Source of the DNA: an uncultured Alphaproteobacteria bacterium
Lineage (GTDB): Bacteria > Pseudomonadota > Alphaproteobacteria > HIMB59 > GCA-002718135
Direction of reading: 5' to 3'
Length of the DNA: 64,000 bases
Assembly: GCA_902515745.1 (NCBI GenBank)
Contig: CABXWB010000002.1
Span: 132,515 to 196,514, forward strand
Positions within the stretch are counted from its first letter, which is position 1. Each line of letters starts with the position of its first letter. Positions 1-9,148 of this stretch are shown here, piece after piece. A program made the translations under genes and the position numbers. Under the pieces are notes generated by a model. That model was not told where the DNA came from. It made no database searches and saw only the letters and a list, made by a program, of their open reading frames with translations.

Positions 1-976
1 TTAAAATAGCTAACGCTATTACTTTTTCTATAGCAGCTTCAAACAAACCTATAACTATTGAAGCTACTACTGCTGTCATTAAATTTACAATTAACCACGA
101 AATTCTTGATTTTGTTGTAGAAATAATTGACTCATATAAATCTGTATGATCAACACCTCCAAGTTTTAAAATATCTTCCTCTCTTTCTTCTTCTATAACC
201 TCAACAACATCATCAACTGTGATAGATCCAATAATTTTTTTTCGATTATTGATAACAGGAGCACTGACCAAACCGTATTTATTAAATAATAAGGCTACAT
301 CTTCCTGATCTGCATTTACATCAATTAATCTTAATTCTTTATTTGTTATTGAGTTAAGTTCTACTTCTCTTTTTGAACCCATTAACCTTCCTAATGGAAC
401 AACACCTTTTGCTTCTTGGTTATTATTAATTAAATAAATATCATAGAAATCTTCAGGTAGTTTCGCTTTATTGTTTCTCAAATAATCAATTGCTTGACCA
501 ACATTCCATGATTGATTAACGGCAACAAATTGTCTTTGCATTAATCTTCCAGCAGAATCTTCAGGATATTTTAATCCTTCTTCAACCAATGTTCGTTCTT
601 CCTTATCTAAATTTTCTAAGAATATAGTCTGATCTTTTTCTTCTAAATCTTCTGCTAAGTCGACAACATCATCAGTATCTAGACTTTTAGCATTATTAGC
701 TAATTGTTTTATATCCAAAGTTTCTATTATTTCTTCTCTAACACTATCATTTAAATAAGTTAATATTTCAGGATCAAAATCTCTATCAATTATATTTAAA
801 AGACTTAGTCGTAAAACTGGATCTAAGTTTTGAAGAATATCTGCAATATCAGCATTATGAATATCTTTTAAATAAGATAAAACATTATCATATTTATAAT
901 TTTCTAAATAATCAGATACTAGTTCAACAGGTTTGGATAAAGAATCCTGATTTTTTTTAATAATAATTTCTTCCAT
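1..976 (-). CDS. mgtE: magnesium transporter MgtE, N-terminal part (cut by window edge)
   Basis: This is the first 325 residues of an MgtE-type Mg2+ channel of the inner membrane; the 3' end lies left of base 1. I translated it by hand. Residues about 25-130 form the helical MgtE_N domain, ending in the family hallmark DSAGRLM at 140-146. Two CBS domains follow (about 145-205 and 208-265), with GLVSAPVI at 235-242 and the acidic stretch EVIEEEREEDI at 259-269. The first membrane segment starts near 293. In the family the N and CBS domains bind Mg2+ and gate the pore. The ATG at 976 sits 6 bp after the 3' end of a tRNA-Leu gene, so the two are probably cotranscribed. No M-box riboswitch fits in that gap. 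Confidence 0.93.
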   Translation of the reverse strand, partial: MEEIIIKKNQDSLSKPVELVSDYLENYKYDNVLSYLKDIHNADIADILQNLDPVLRLSLLNIIDRDFDPEILTYLNDSVREEIIETLDIKQLANNAKSLDTDDVVDLAEDLEEKDQTIFLENLDKEERTLVEEGLKYPEDSAGRLMQRQFVAVNQSWNVGQAIDYLRNNKAKLPEDFYDIYLINNNQEAKGVVPLGRLMGSKREVELNSITNKELRLIDVNADQEDVALLFNKYGLVSAPVINNRKKIIGSITVDDVVEVIEEEREEDILKLGGVDHTDLYESIISTTKSRISWLIVNLMTAVVASIVIGLFEAAIEKVIALAIL

Positions 977-982
977 ATAAGT

Positions 983-1069
983 TGGTGCGGCTGAGAAGAC
1001 TTGAACTTCCACAGGATAAATCCCACAGCGACCTCAACGCTGCGCGTATACCAATTCCGCCACAGCCGC
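983..1069 (-). tRNA. tRNA-Leu(GAG), CCA encoded
   Basis: On the minus strand the gene starts GCGGCTG and ends CAGCCGC plus discriminator A and an encoded CCA, giving a perfect 7 bp acceptor stem. The anticodon arm is CAGCG / TTGAGGT / CGCTG, so the anticodon is GAG (Leu). A long variable arm (class II) and a T arm containing GTTCAAG are present. Length is 87 nt with CCA. Confidence 0.95.
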
Positions 1070-1083
1070 ATATATACTAGTAT

Positions 1084-1112
1084 TAAATATCAGATAGGAT
1101 ATTAACTATCAA
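1084..1112 (-). promoter_or_regulatory. candidate sigma-70 promoter for tRNA-Leu and mgtE
   Basis: On the minus strand TTGATA (1112-1107) is followed after 17 bp by TATTTA (1089-1084), about 14 bp before the tRNA 5' end. Spacing and position fit a stable-RNA promoter. In such AT-rich DNA similar matches arise by chance, so this is tentative. Confidence 0.4.
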
Positions 1113-1128
1113 TAAAGTTAAATATAAG

Positions 1129-1776
1129 ATGGTACAGATTGAAATTAAAATATCTAATAATGAAATAAATTATCAAGAAGCAGTGATGTATATGGAGTCT
1201 CGAGTTCATGATATAAGTAAAAATCAATCTCAGGAATTATTATGGTTTTTAAATCATAATCATATTTTTACACAAGGAACAAGTGCCTCAAAAGAAGAGA
1301 TATTAAATTCAAATATTATTGATGTTGTAAAATCAAATCGTGGAGGAAAAACAACATATCACGGTCCAGGCCAAAGAATTGTTTATTTTATGTTAAATCT
1401 AAATAATAAAAATAAAGATATTAGAAAGTTTATTACTATAATTGAAAATTCTCTTATATCTTTTTTAGCTGACTATAATATTGAAGCACAAGCCTTTAAA
1501 GATAGGGTTGGTATTTGGGTAACAAAAAGTAATAATATTACATTTGATAAAGAAAAAAAAATTGGCGCAATAGGATTAAGGATTAAGAAATGGATTACAT
1601 ACCATGGTTTAAGTTTTAATATTAATCCCGATCTTAAATATTACAACTTTATTCACTCATGTGGCTTAAAAGAATATCAAAATACTTCAATGAAAGAATT
1701 AGGGATAGAATTAGACCAGAGTGAATTTGATATAAAATTTAAAAAGATTTTTATAGAAAAATTAAAAAATATTTAA
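1129..1776 (+). CDS. lipB: octanoyl-[ACP]:protein octanoyltransferase LipB
   Basis: LipB moves octanoate from acyl carrier protein onto lipoyl domains of 2-oxoacid dehydrogenases and GcvH, the first step of lipoate synthesis, in the cytosol. The substrate-binding motif RGGKTTYHGPGQ is at 71-82, the conserved lysine stretch KKIGAIGLR at 143-151, and the catalytic cysteine at C178 in HSCGL. Length (215 aa) is normal. Residues 14-30 align with the usual LipB N-terminus, which supports the ATG at 1129. It is a single gene read away from tRNA-Leu. Its last 15 bp overlap the 3' end of the convergent rluC. Shine-Dalgarno complementarity is weak. Confidence 0.95.
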   Translation: MVQIEIKISNNEINYQEAVMYMESRVHDISKNQSQELLWFLNHNHIFTQGTSASKEEILNSNIIDVVKSNRGGKTTYHGPGQRIVYFMLNLNNKNKDIRKFITIIENSLISFLADYNIEAQAFKDRVGIWVTKSNNITFDKEKKIGAIGLRIKKWITYHGLSFNINPDLKYYNFIHSCGLKEYQNTSMKELGIELDQSEFDIKFKKIFIEKLKNI

Positions 1777-2676
1777 ATAATTTTTTAGATCGTTATCAAA
1801 TTTTAAATTATTTTTTTTTAGAAATTTAAGGTAATAATCTGGAAAGTTGGAATAAAATTCGAATTTTTTTTTATTAATTATAAATTTTAAAGCAAACGCA
1901 TGTAACATTAAGTTTTCTTTGGTATGCTTAGAGTAAGTATTATATTTATTATCTCCAACTATTGGACATCCTAGATTTTTAGATACTATTCTAAGTTGAT
2001 GGGTTTTACCAGTTTTTGGATTGAATAATATTGAAGAAATACTATTATTTTTATTTACTACTTTGTAATTAGTTAAAGTATTTTCGATTTTGAGATTTTT
2101 ATTCATAATATCAAATTTAACTTCAGAAAAATTATTTTTAGGAATTCCCTCGCATAGAGCAAAATATAATTTAGTTATTTGTCTTTGCTTAAAAAGAGAA
2201 GTAAGTTTTTTTGCATAATTAAGGTTTTTAGCAATCAAAAGTAGTCCTGATGTTTCCTTGTCAAGTCTATGTACTAATCGGTATTGCAAGTTGATATTTT
2301 TAATTACGTGATCAATTGAAGTTTTTATTTTACTTCCTCCTTGAGTAGCTATTTTTGACCATTTATTTAAAACAATAAAATTATTGTTTTCAAAAACTAT
2401 TGATCTCTTAAATTTAGCTAAAATTTCTTTTGATATTTTTATATTTTTTTTAAGTATGATTTTATTTTTGTATAGTGCTTCGTGGAAATTTAATATCTTT
2501 AGTTCATCATTAATCTTAACTAAATAATTAGCTTTTGTAGTTAAGTTATTGATTAAAATATTCTTTTTCCTAATATTTTTCTCGATGAAACCCTGGGTCA
2601 AAGACGTATATTGATACTTTAAATATTTATCTAATCTTTGATTAAAATTTTTTTGAATTTTAAATTTCTTAATCAA
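1762..2676 (-). CDS. rluC: RluC-type 23S rRNA pseudouridine synthase
   Basis: RluA/RluC family enzyme that isomerises uridines in rRNA. An S4 RNA-binding domain covers residues about 12-60. The catalytic motif HRLDKETSG is at 136-144 with the nucleophile D139, and TGKTHQLRI lies near 222-230. It reads from a TTG codon at 2676, one base after the crcB stop, and so ends the long ribosomal gene train. A second family member (rluD) lies at 50328-51299. Assignment to RluC rather than another RluA-type enzyme rests on the neighbouring crcB, a pairing I know from other alphaproteobacteria, and on its difference from RluD. The exact target uridines cannot be read from the sequence. Confidence 0.85.
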   Translation of the reverse strand: MIKKFKIQKNFNQRLDKYLKYQYTSLTQGFIEKNIRKKNILINNLTTKANYLVKINDELKILNFHEALYKNKIILKKNIKISKEILAKFKRSIVFENNNFIVLNKWSKIATQGGSKIKTSIDHVIKNINLQYRLVHRLDKETSGLLLIAKNLNYAKKLTSLFKQRQITKLYFALCEGIPKNNFSEVKFDIMNKNLKIENTLTNYKVVNKNNSISSILFNPKTGKTHQLRIVSKNLGCPIVGDNKYNTYSKHTKENLMLHAFALKFIINKKKFEFYSNFPDYYLKFLKKNNLKFDNDLKNYLNIF

Positions 2677-2677
2677 A

Positions 2678-3046
2678 TTACAACTTATTTAATAAAATTC
2701 CTAAATATGCAAACATTATACATATTAAAACGGAAATAAATATATAAGTGAAAGAAGTAATGTATTTTTTTGAACTTATTAAATCTATTGCTTCATAAGA
2801 AAATGCAGAAAAAGTTGTGAAGGAGCCTAAAAGCCCAATAATTAAAAAAAACTTAATAAAATTTTCAGATAAATTGTTTCCGATATCAGATGTTATAAAA
2901 TATCCTATCAAAAATGAACCCAATATATTTACAGAAATAGTTCCATAAATGCTAGAAGCAAACAATGATTTGCAAATATTTGTTAAAAGATATCTTAGTA
3001 CTGCACCTAATGCACCACCACAGGCGACTAACATTAAGTTAAACAA
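2678..3046 (-). CDS. crcB: fluoride ion channel CrcB/Fluc
   Basis: Small four-helix membrane protein of the Fluc family, which dimerises into a fluoride-selective channel and protects cytosolic enzymes. Visible hallmarks are GGALGAVLRY (10-19), NILGSFLIG (40-48) and GLLGSFTTFSAFSYE (71-85), the last holding the phenylalanines of the fluoride path. Length of 122 aa is typical. The reading frame opens at TTG 3046; an ATG at 3034 would trim four residues and is also possible. It sits 5 bp after rplQ and 1 bp before rluC, so it is expressed with the ribosomal operon. No fluoride riboswitch precedes it. Confidence 0.92.
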   Translation of the reverse strand: MFNLMLVACGGALGAVLRYLLTNICKSLFASSIYGTISVNILGSFLIGYFITSDIGNNLSENFIKFFLIIGLLGSFTTFSAFSYEAIDLISSKKYITSFTYIFISVLICIMFAYLGILLNKL

Positions 3047-3051
3047 TATAT

Positions 3052-3489
3052 TTAAACTGTGGATTGTTCTTCTACTTCTTCAGTAGATTTTTTTTCTATA
3101 ACAGGACCGCTATCTAACCCTTTTGCATTTTCATCTCGGTCTATAAATTCTATTACTGCTGTTGGAGCGTTATCGCCAAATCTATTGCCTAATTTAATAA
3201 TGCGGGTATATCCTCCGGATCTATTCTTATACCTTTCAGCTAGTACATCAAAAATTTTTTTAGACATTTTATTATCTTGTAAAGTTGAAATAGTCTTTCT
3301 TCTTGATATCAAATCACCTTTTTTTCCTAATGTAATGATTTTCTCAACAAATCTTCTTAGCTCTTTAGCTTTTGCAAGTGTTGTAGTTATTTGCTCATGT
3401 TTTATTAATGCATTAGACATATTTATAAACATAGCTTTTCGATGAGAAGATGTTTTATTTAATTTTTTATTTTTTATATTATGTTTCAT
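3052..3489 (-). CDS. rplQ: 50S ribosomal protein L17
   Basis: L17 of the large subunit, last gene of the alpha operon. The N-terminus ([17 protein letters not shown]) and the block [19 protein letters not shown] are characteristic. The C-terminal tail after residue 118 is acidic and variable, as is common in alphaproteobacterial L17. It lies 8 bp after rpoA. Length of 145 aa is normal. Confidence 0.97.
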   Translation of the reverse strand: MKHNIKNKKLNKTSSHRKAMFINMSNALIKHEQITTTLAKAKELRRFVEKIITLGKKGDLISRRKTISTLQDNKMSKKIFDVLAERYKNRSGGYTRIIKLGNRFGDNAPTAVIEFIDRDENAKGLDSGPVIEKKSTEEVEEQSTV

Positions 3490-3497
3490 ATTAAATA

Positions 3498-4520
3498 TTA
3501 CTTATTAAAAGGATCTTCATATTTTTTTGCAAGTTCATCAATATTTTCAGGTGGCCAATCGGGAACTGACATACCTAAATTAAGCTCCATTTGTTGAAGA
3601 ACTTCTTTAATCTCATTTAAAGATTTTCTCCCAAAATTTGGTGTTCTCAGCATTTCTGACTCAGATTTTTGAACGAGATCGCCAATATAAATTATGTTAT
3701 CATTTTTAAGGCAATTTGCAGACCTAACAGACAATTCTAATTCTTCGACTTTTTTAAGTAAATTACTATTAAATGATAGTGCCTCAACTTTTGATTGATC
3801 AGGTAGTACTTCTGGTTCATCAAAATTAATAAATGGCTGCAACTGATCTTGTAAAATTCTAGCAGCTAAAGCTATAGCATCATCAGGGGTTATTGCACCA
3901 TTGGTTTCAACTTCAAAAACTAATTTATCAAAATCTGTAACTTGTCCAACTCTGCTGTTTTCTACCTTATATGTTGCTTTAATAACAGGACTAAACATTG
4001 CGTCTAATTTAATTTCTCCTATAATTTTATTTTCATCTTCAGCAACTTCTGCAGAAACATAACCCTTACCTGTTTCAACGTTAGCTTCAATTTCCACGTC
4101 AGCATTAGAATCCAAAGTCATAATTAACTGATCAGGGTTCATTATCTCAGTCTCAGAGTCAGTCTCAAAATTACCAGCTCTTAACTCTCCAGAGCCAGAG
4201 GATTTAATATACATTTTTTTTAGTCCAGGTGAATGAACTTTTAAACCAATGGACTTTAAGTTAAGAAGAATATCAGTTAAATCTTCTTTAACTCCAGGAA
4301 TAGTAGTAAACTCATGCACTACACCTTTAATTTTCACAGAAGTTATTGCGGCGCCTTGCAGCGAAGATAGTAAAATTCTTCGAATTGAATTACCTAACGT
4401 TAAACCAAAACCTCTTTCGAGAGGTTCAGCAGTAAGTTTACCAATTCTGCCATTAGTTTCTTCTACATTAACTTCCATTTTAGTAGGTTTTATTAATTCA
4501 CTCCAGTTTTTTTGTAACAC
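3498..4520 (-). CDS. rpoA: RNA polymerase alpha subunit
   Basis: Alpha subunit of RNA polymerase, which dimerises to start core assembly. The N-terminal domain (about 1-235) holds [19 protein letters not shown], the dimer and beta-contact region. The C-terminal domain (about 255-325) contains [13 protein letters not shown] and [12 protein letters not shown], which bind UP elements and activators. The start is a GTG at 4520 preceded by a good AAGGAG. It follows rpsK by 16 bp. Length of 340 aa is usual. Confidence 0.98.
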   Translation of the reverse strand: MLQKNWSELIKPTKMEVNVEETNGRIGKLTAEPLERGFGLTLGNSIRRILLSSLQGAAITSVKIKGVVHEFTTIPGVKEDLTDILLNLKSIGLKVHSPGLKKMYIKSSGSGELRAGNFETDSETEIMNPDQLIMTLDSNADVEIEANVETGKGYVSAEVAEDENKIIGEIKLDAMFSPVIKATYKVENSRVGQVTDFDKLVFEVETNGAITPDDAIALAARILQDQLQPFINFDEPEVLPDQSKVEALSFNSNLLKKVEELELSVRSANCLKNDNIIYIGDLVQKSESEMLRTPNFGRKSLNEIKEVLQQMELNLGMSVPDWPPENIDELAKKYEDPFNK

Positions 4521-4536
4521 TTAAATGCTCCTTTTT

Positions 4537-4917
4537 TTAAACTCTTCTTCTTTTTCTTGGTCTGCAACCGTTATGAGGTATAGGGGTTACATCTTTAATA
4601 GAAGTTATAACATAACCAATAGATTGTAATGATCTAAGTGCAGATTCTCTTCCCGAACCTGGGCCTGAAACTTCTACTTTGAGATTTTTTAAACCATGTT
4701 CTTTTGCTTTGTTTCCAACATCTTCTGCAGCTATTTGTGCTGCGTAAGGTGTGGATTTCCTAGAACCTTTAAATCCTTTGTGGCCTGAAGATGACCAAGC
4801 TATTGCATTACCTTTTTCATCGGTGATTGTTATAATAGTGTTATTAAAAGATGAAATTATATGAGCAACCCCTGAAGAAATCTTTTTTTTAACTTTAGAT
4901 TTTTTTTTATCAGCCAT
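4537..4917 (-). CDS. rpsK: 30S ribosomal protein S11
   Basis: S11 of the small-subunit platform, near the mRNA exit. Conserved blocks include [54 protein letters not shown] and the basic C-terminus [11 protein letters not shown]. It starts 1 bp after rpsM ends. Length of 126 aa is standard. Confidence 0.98.
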   Translation of the reverse strand: MADKKKSKVKKKISSGVAHIISSFNNTIITITDEKGNAIAWSSSGHKGFKGSRKSTPYAAQIAAEDVGNKAKEHGLKNLKVEVSGPGSGRESALRSLQSIGYVITSIKDVTPIPHNGCRPRKRRRV

Positions 4918-4918
4918 A

Positions 4919-5299
4919 TTATCCTTTGGTTACTTTTTTCTTTCCTGCAATTGCTACTGCCTTACCTTTTCTTGTTCTTGCATTAGTATGTGTTCGCTGA
5001 CCTCTAACTGGTAATTTTTTACGATGTCTAAGACCTCTGTAACAACCTAGATCATTTAATCTCTTAATATCTAAAGAAATTTTTCTCCTTAAATCACCTT
5101 CAACAGAATAATCATTATCAATTATATCTCTTATTTTATTAATATCTTCATCTTTTAATTCACTAACACGTTTAGAAATATCTATTGATGCGCTATTGCA
5201 GATGTCTGTTGCAATTTTTTTTCCTATACCAAATATGTAGGTAAGAGCAATATTTACCTTTTTGTTCGTAGGTATGTTAACACCTGAAATTCTAGCCAT
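4919..5299 (-). CDS. rpsM: 30S ribosomal protein S13
   Basis: S13 of the 30S head, contacting the P-site tRNA and the L5/L11 bridges. I place the start at ATG 5299 ([10 protein letters not shown]), the standard N-terminus, preceded by GGA at 7 bp. An in-frame TTG at 5311 would add MDFF, which does not fit the family. The C-terminal motif [21 protein letters not shown] is canonical. An 87 bp gap separates it from adk, one of the few breaks in this train. Confidence 0.97.
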   Translation of the reverse strand: MARISGVNIPTNKKVNIALTYIFGIGKKIATDICNSASIDISKRVSELKDEDINKIRDIIDNDYSVEGDLRRKISLDIKRLNDLGCYRGLRHRKKLPVRGQRTHTNARTRKGKAVAIAGKKKVTKG

Positions 5300-5327
5300 A
5301 AAGAAATCCAAAAAAAATGAATGAGGG

Positions 5328-5357
5328 TGAATACATGATAATTACACATTTAGTCAA
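5328..5357 (-). promoter_or_regulatory. candidate promoter for rpsM-rpsK-rpoA-rplQ
   Basis: In the gap between adk and rpsM the minus strand reads TTGACT (5357-5352) and, 18 bp on, TATTCA (5333-5328). The arrangement resembles the proposed promoter before tRNA-Tyr (TTGACA, 18 bp, TATTGG). It would let the alpha operon be transcribed apart from secY-adk. Evidence is motif-level only. Confidence 0.35.
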
Positions 5358-5386
5358 GAAAAGATATTTAAAATTATGGCTGATTT

Positions 5387-5959
5387 TCATGTTTTTTTTA
5401 AGATTTCCTTAATATTTCTTGTGATTTCTTCTATTTCATATGAGCCATCTATTTCATAAAATATATCTTTATATTTATCCTTATATAAATTAGTTACCAT
5501 TTCAGTAGAGTTTAAATATTCTGAATATCTAGTATGAATAACTTCAATATTATCATCATCTCTACTTTCTTCTGATGATCTTTTAATTATTCTTTCTTTT
5601 AAAATTTCGAAACTAATTTGAATATTAAATATGTAATCAATTTTACTTGATGAATTTTTAAAATATTTGTTTAAAAAAACTGCTTGTGTAGTTGTTCTAG
5701 GATAGCCATCCAGAATAAATCCATTTTTTTCTTCATTTGATAACCTTTCTAGAACTATTTCATTTAATATATCATCAGAAACAAGCTTACCAGCAGACAT
5801 TATTTCTTTTAATTGGATTGCAACGCTATCTTTTTGCAATATTTTTTTTCTTAATATATCACCAGTTGATAGATGAGATATATCTAGATATTCTGAAATT
5901 ATTTTAGCTTGAGTACCTTTACCTGCACCAGGAGGACCAAAAAAAATTATGTTATTCAA
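5387..5959 (-). CDS. adk: adenylate kinase
   Basis: Adenylate kinase interconverts ATP + AMP and 2 ADP in the cytosol. The P-loop GPPGAGKGTQ starts at residue 8. LSTGDILR and GFILDGYPRTTTQA are the AMP-binding blocks. At 190 aa it has the short LID form with no zinc cysteines. It lies 1 bp after secY, the usual secY-adk order of the spc operon. There is no map gene here. Confidence 0.96.
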   Translation of the reverse strand: MNNIIFFGPPGAGKGTQAKIISEYLDISHLSTGDILRKKILQKDSVAIQLKEIMSAGKLVSDDILNEIVLERLSNEEKNGFILDGYPRTTTQAVFLNKYFKNSSSKIDYIFNIQISFEILKERIIKRSSEESRDDDNIEVIHTRYSEYLNSTEMVTNLYKDKYKDIFYEIDGSYEIEEITRNIKEILKKT

Positions 5960-5960
5960 T

Positions 5961-7301
5961 CTATCTTCTACCTTTTAATTTAGTTTTCTTAAGAAGACCT
6001 TCGTATTGATGTTGAAAAAGGTGAGATTGGACTTGTGTTATAAAATCTATCATAACAACAACAACAATTAGCAGAGCTGTCCCTCCTAAATAAAAAGGTA
6101 TTGATGTCCTTGATAAAAGAAACTCTGGTAATAAAGCTACAAAGGTTAAATATATAGTTCCAACTGTTGTTAACCTTACTAAAACATATTCTATATATTT
6201 TGCAGTGTTTTCTCCAGGTCTTATACCTGGAATAAATCCACCATATTTTCTCAAATTTTCAGCTTGCTCATCAGGGTTAAAAACAATTGAAGTGTAAAAA
6301 AAACCAAAAAATATTATCATTGCTGCATATAAACCCAAATAAAGAGGTTGACCTCTTCCAAGGTAACTTGAAATTAAGATAAAAATATCACTAGAAGATC
6401 CTGCACCAAATCCTGACATTGTATTCGGAAGAAGTAATATAGATGAGGCAAAAATTACAGGTATTACACCGGCAGTATTTATTTTTAGAGGTAAATGTGA
6501 ACTTTGACCTCCATAAATTTTATTACCTACCTGTCTTTTTGGGTATTGAACAGGAAGTCTTCTTTGTGCTTTTTCAATAAATACAATAAATATTATCAAC
6601 AACAAAATTAGTATTAAAATGCCGAGTATAAATGCAATACTTAATTCACCAGTTCTACCTAGTTGCAAAGTACTAACAAAAGCACTTGGTAAATTAGCAA
6701 TAATACCTGCTGTTATTATAAGAGATATTCCATTACCAACTCCTCTTGAAGATATTTGTTCACCTAGCCACATTAAAAAAATTGTCCCGCCAACTAAAGT
6801 AATAACAGTCGTAAGTCTGAAAAATATTCCTGGATCAAAAACTATGTTTCCATATGTTGTTTGCATAGACTCTAAGCCAATAGATACACCGTAACCTTGT
6901 ACGGCAGCTATTATAACTGTTACATATCTTGTTATTTGAAGAAGTTGTCTTCTACCTTTAGATCCTTGTTCTTTAAGAGATTTTAGATAGGGAATAGCAG
7001 ATTGCATTAATGTCATTATAATAGATGATGATATATATGGCATAACACCTAGTGCAAAAATGCCCATTCTACCTAAAGCACCTCCAGAGAATGTATCAAA
7101 TATACCCAATATACCGGAAGATTGTTGTTCAAAAAATTGTTGTAATGCTAGTGGATTAATACCTGGAATAGGTAAAAAAGTTCCCAATCGAAAAACAATT
7201 AGTGCTCCTAAGGTAAATAATAATCTTTGTCTAAGTTCAGTAGCTTTACCTAAAGCACCGAGATTTAAGTTATTTGCTAATCTATCTGTAGCTGTAGCCA
7301 T
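5961..7301 (-). CDS. secY: protein translocase subunit SecY
   Basis: Channel-forming subunit of the SecYEG translocon of the inner membrane, with about ten hydrophobic segments over 446 aa. Recognisable blocks are LGALIVFRLGTFLPIPGI (first membrane helix), the plug region after it, GIFALGVMPYISSSII, GIGNGISL-like RGVGNGISLII, and the cytosolic loop EKAQRRLPVQYPKRQ that contacts SecA and ribosomes. It directly abuts rplO. Its partner secE is in this window at 30157-30372; secG is not seen. Confidence 0.97.
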   Translation of the reverse strand: MATATDRLANNLNLGALGKATELRQRLLFTLGALIVFRLGTFLPIPGINPLALQQFFEQQSSGILGIFDTFSGGALGRMGIFALGVMPYISSSIIMTLMQSAIPYLKSLKEQGSKGRRQLLQITRYVTVIIAAVQGYGVSIGLESMQTTYGNIVFDPGIFFRLTTVITLVGGTIFLMWLGEQISSRGVGNGISLIITAGIIANLPSAFVSTLQLGRTGELSIAFILGILILILLLIIFIVFIEKAQRRLPVQYPKRQVGNKIYGGQSSHLPLKINTAGVIPVIFASSILLLPNTMSGFGAGSSSDIFILISSYLGRGQPLYLGLYAAMIIFFGFFYTSIVFNPDEQAENLRKYGGFIPGIRPGENTAKYIEYVLVRLTTVGTIYLTFVALLPEFLLSRTSIPFYLGGTALLIVVVVMIDFITQVQSHLFQHQYEGLLKKTKLKGRR

Positions 7302-7760
7302 TTATTTCTTTAATAACTTTATCTTACCACCAAATTTTTCTAAAACTTCAATAGCGTTTTTTGACGCAAATGAAATTTCTAAATTAGTGATGTTTTTGAG
7401 TTTACCAACATTCAAGAGTTTCAAACTTCCCTTAGACTTTTTAAATATTTTTTTCTCAAACAATTCCTTTTCTGTTATTGATTGAGGATCTAGATTAAAT
7501 TTTTTAATTAAATCATTAATCATATTAAAATTTATTTTTTGTATTTTTGCTTTGAAAGGATTTTTAAAACCTCTTTTAGGTAAACGGCGATAAAGTGGCA
7601 TTTGACCTCCCTCAAAACCATTAATAGAAACACCTGATCTTGATTTCTGACCTTTTACACCTCTACCAGACGTTTTTCCTAAACCTGATCCTGAGCCCCT
7701 TCCTCTTCTTTTTATTTTTTTGCTCGAGGTTAATGTAGATTTTATCTCATTTATTTTCAT
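7302..7760 (-). CDS. rplO: 50S ribosomal protein L15
   Basis: L15 of the large subunit. The glycine-rich basic N-terminus ([17 protein letters not shown] at about 19-35) and [18 protein letters not shown] are diagnostic. The C-terminus is lysine-rich and somewhat degenerate. It starts only 2 bp after rpsE. In most bacteria rpmD (L30) lies between rpsE and rplO; here there is no room for it. Confidence 0.97.
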   Translation of the reverse strand: MKINEIKSTLTSSKKIKRRGRGSGSGLGKTSGRGVKGQKSRSGVSINGFEGGQMPLYRRLPKRGFKNPFKAKIQKINFNMINDLIKKFNLDPQSITEKELFEKKIFKKSKGSLKLLNVGKLKNITNLEISFASKNAIEVLEKFGGKIKLLKK

Positions 7761-7762
7761 AT

Positions 7763-8272
7763 TTAACTCTTACTAATTTTATTAATTTCATTGATTTTTT
7801 TTGATCTTTTTGATGCAACAGATTTTGGTGACTCTGACATTTTAAATGCATTTAAAGTAGCTTTAAGCATATTGTGAGGATTGGATGTTCCAGTAGATTT
7901 GGCTACAACATCTTTGATTCCAAGTGATTCAAATAATGCTCTCATTGGACCTCCTGCAATAATACCAGTACCTGGTGCAGCTGATCTAAGAATAACTTTA
8001 CCCGCTCCGAAACGACCAACAGTATCGTGATGAATAGTTCTGTTTTCCTTTAAATGAACTCTGATCATTTTGCTTTTTGCATTCTCTGTTGCTTTTCTTA
8101 CAGCTTCAGGCACTTCTTTTGCTTTACCTGTTCCTATTCCAACCCTGCCTTTATTATCTCCAACAATCATTATAGCTGCAAATCCAAATCTTCTTCCTCC
8201 CTTTACAACCTTAGCAACTCTATTAATTGTTACTAAATGTTCTGTTAATTCATTATTTTCATTGTTAAACAT
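7763..8272 (-). CDS. rpsE: 30S ribosomal protein S5
   Basis: S5 of the 30S body, involved in decoding accuracy and mRNA unwinding. Conserved blocks are [14 protein letters not shown]-like [36 protein letters not shown] and [17 protein letters not shown]. Length of 169 aa is short for alphaproteobacteria because the N-terminal tail is brief. It follows rplR by 10 bp. Confidence 0.97.
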   Translation of the reverse strand: MFNNENNELTEHLVTINRVAKVVKGGRRFGFAAIMIVGDNKGRVGIGTGKAKEVPEAVRKATENAKSKMIRVHLKENRTIHHDTVGRFGAGKVILRSAAPGTGIIAGGPMRALFESLGIKDVVAKSTGTSNPHNMLKATLNAFKMSESPKSVASKRSKKINEINKISKS

Positions 8273-8282
8273 ATATTTACCT

Positions 8283-8615
8283 CTAGAAATTTAATCCCTC
8301 TGATCTAGCAGCGTCAGCCAGTATTTTAATTAAACCATGATACTTATATTTACCTCTATCAAATGCAACTTTATCGATACCTATAGATATTATTTTTTTT
8401 GCTATATTTTTACCTATTAATTCTGCTGTTTCTTTTCTTGATAATTTTTTGCTTTTAATTGAGTCCTCAATGGAGGATGAACTTGCCAGTGTAATTCCTT
8501 TCATATCATCTATAAGCTGAGCATATATATGATTATTTGATCTAAAAACAGAAAGTCTCTTTCTACTTGAAACTTTTTTTGTTTTGTATCTGACTCTTTG
8601 TTGCCTATCTTTCAT
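8283..8615 (-). CDS. rplR: 50S ribosomal protein L18
   Basis: L18 binds 5S rRNA in the central protuberance. [17 protein letters not shown] is the typical N-terminal strand pair and [21 protein letters not shown] is the conserved C-terminal block. Length of 110 aa is a little below the usual 117-120. It lies 2 bp after rplF. Confidence 0.96.
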   Translation of the reverse strand: MKDRQQRVRYKTKKVSSRKRLSVFRSNNHIYAQLIDDMKGITLASSSSIEDSIKSKKLSRKETAELIGKNIAKKIISIGIDKVAFDRGKYKYHGLIKILADAARSEGLNF

Positions 8616-8617
8616 AT

Positions 8618-9148
8618 TTATTTCTTCTTACCTTCTTTTCTGAAAATATATTCATCATCATATTTAATTCCCTTACCTTTGAATGGTTCAGGTTTTCTAA
8701 ATGATCTGATTTTAGCGGCTGCAGCTCCTAATTTTTCTTTGTTTGTGCTTGTTAATTTAATTATGTTTTGTTTTGGACATTCTATTTTTACATCTTTAGG
8801 TATATCAAAATTTATATCATGACTAAAGCCAAGTTCCAACTTGAGTGTTGAGCCAGATACACTGGCTCTATATCCAGTGCCATTAAGTTCTAAAGTCTTA
8901 CTAAAACCAATAGTTACTCCATTAATAGTGTTAGCGACGATTGCTCTAGTCGTGCCCCAATTTGGATCATTTTTAATTTCTTTAATTGGAAGAACCAAAA
9001 CTTCGTTTTCATTAATAGCAATATTAAAATTTGAATTCACAATTATCTCTGCTTCTCCTAATTTACCTTTAGCTAAAAATACTCCTTCTTTAAAACTACA
9101 CTGAACATCTTTAGATATTTTTATGGGGTTTTTTGCTATTCTTGACAT
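8618..9148 (-). CDS. rplF: 50S ribosomal protein L6
   Basis: L6 sits near the factor-binding site of the 50S subunit. The protein has the two repeated L6 folds. N-terminus MSRIAKNPIKI and the C-terminal block IRSFRKPEPFKGKGIKY are diagnostic. It directly abuts rpsH. Length of 176 aa is normal. Confidence 0.97.
   Translation of the reverse strand: MSRIAKNPIKISKDVQCSFKEGVFLAKGKLGEAEIIVNSNFNIAINENEVLVLPIKEIKNDPNWGTTRAIVANTINGVTIGFSKTLELNGTGYRASVSGSTLKLELGFSHDINFDIPKDVKIECPKQNIIKLTSTNKEKLGAAAAKIRSFRKPEPFKGKGIKYDDEYIFRKEGKKK

Noticed and set aside
3034-3052. Fluoride riboswitch before crcB
   Set aside because: Only 5 bp separate crcB from rplQ, so no riboswitch fits.
3059-3445. 128 aa frame on the plus strand
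   Set aside because: Exact antisense of rplQ; low-complexity Ser/Phe-rich translation typical of a shadow frame.
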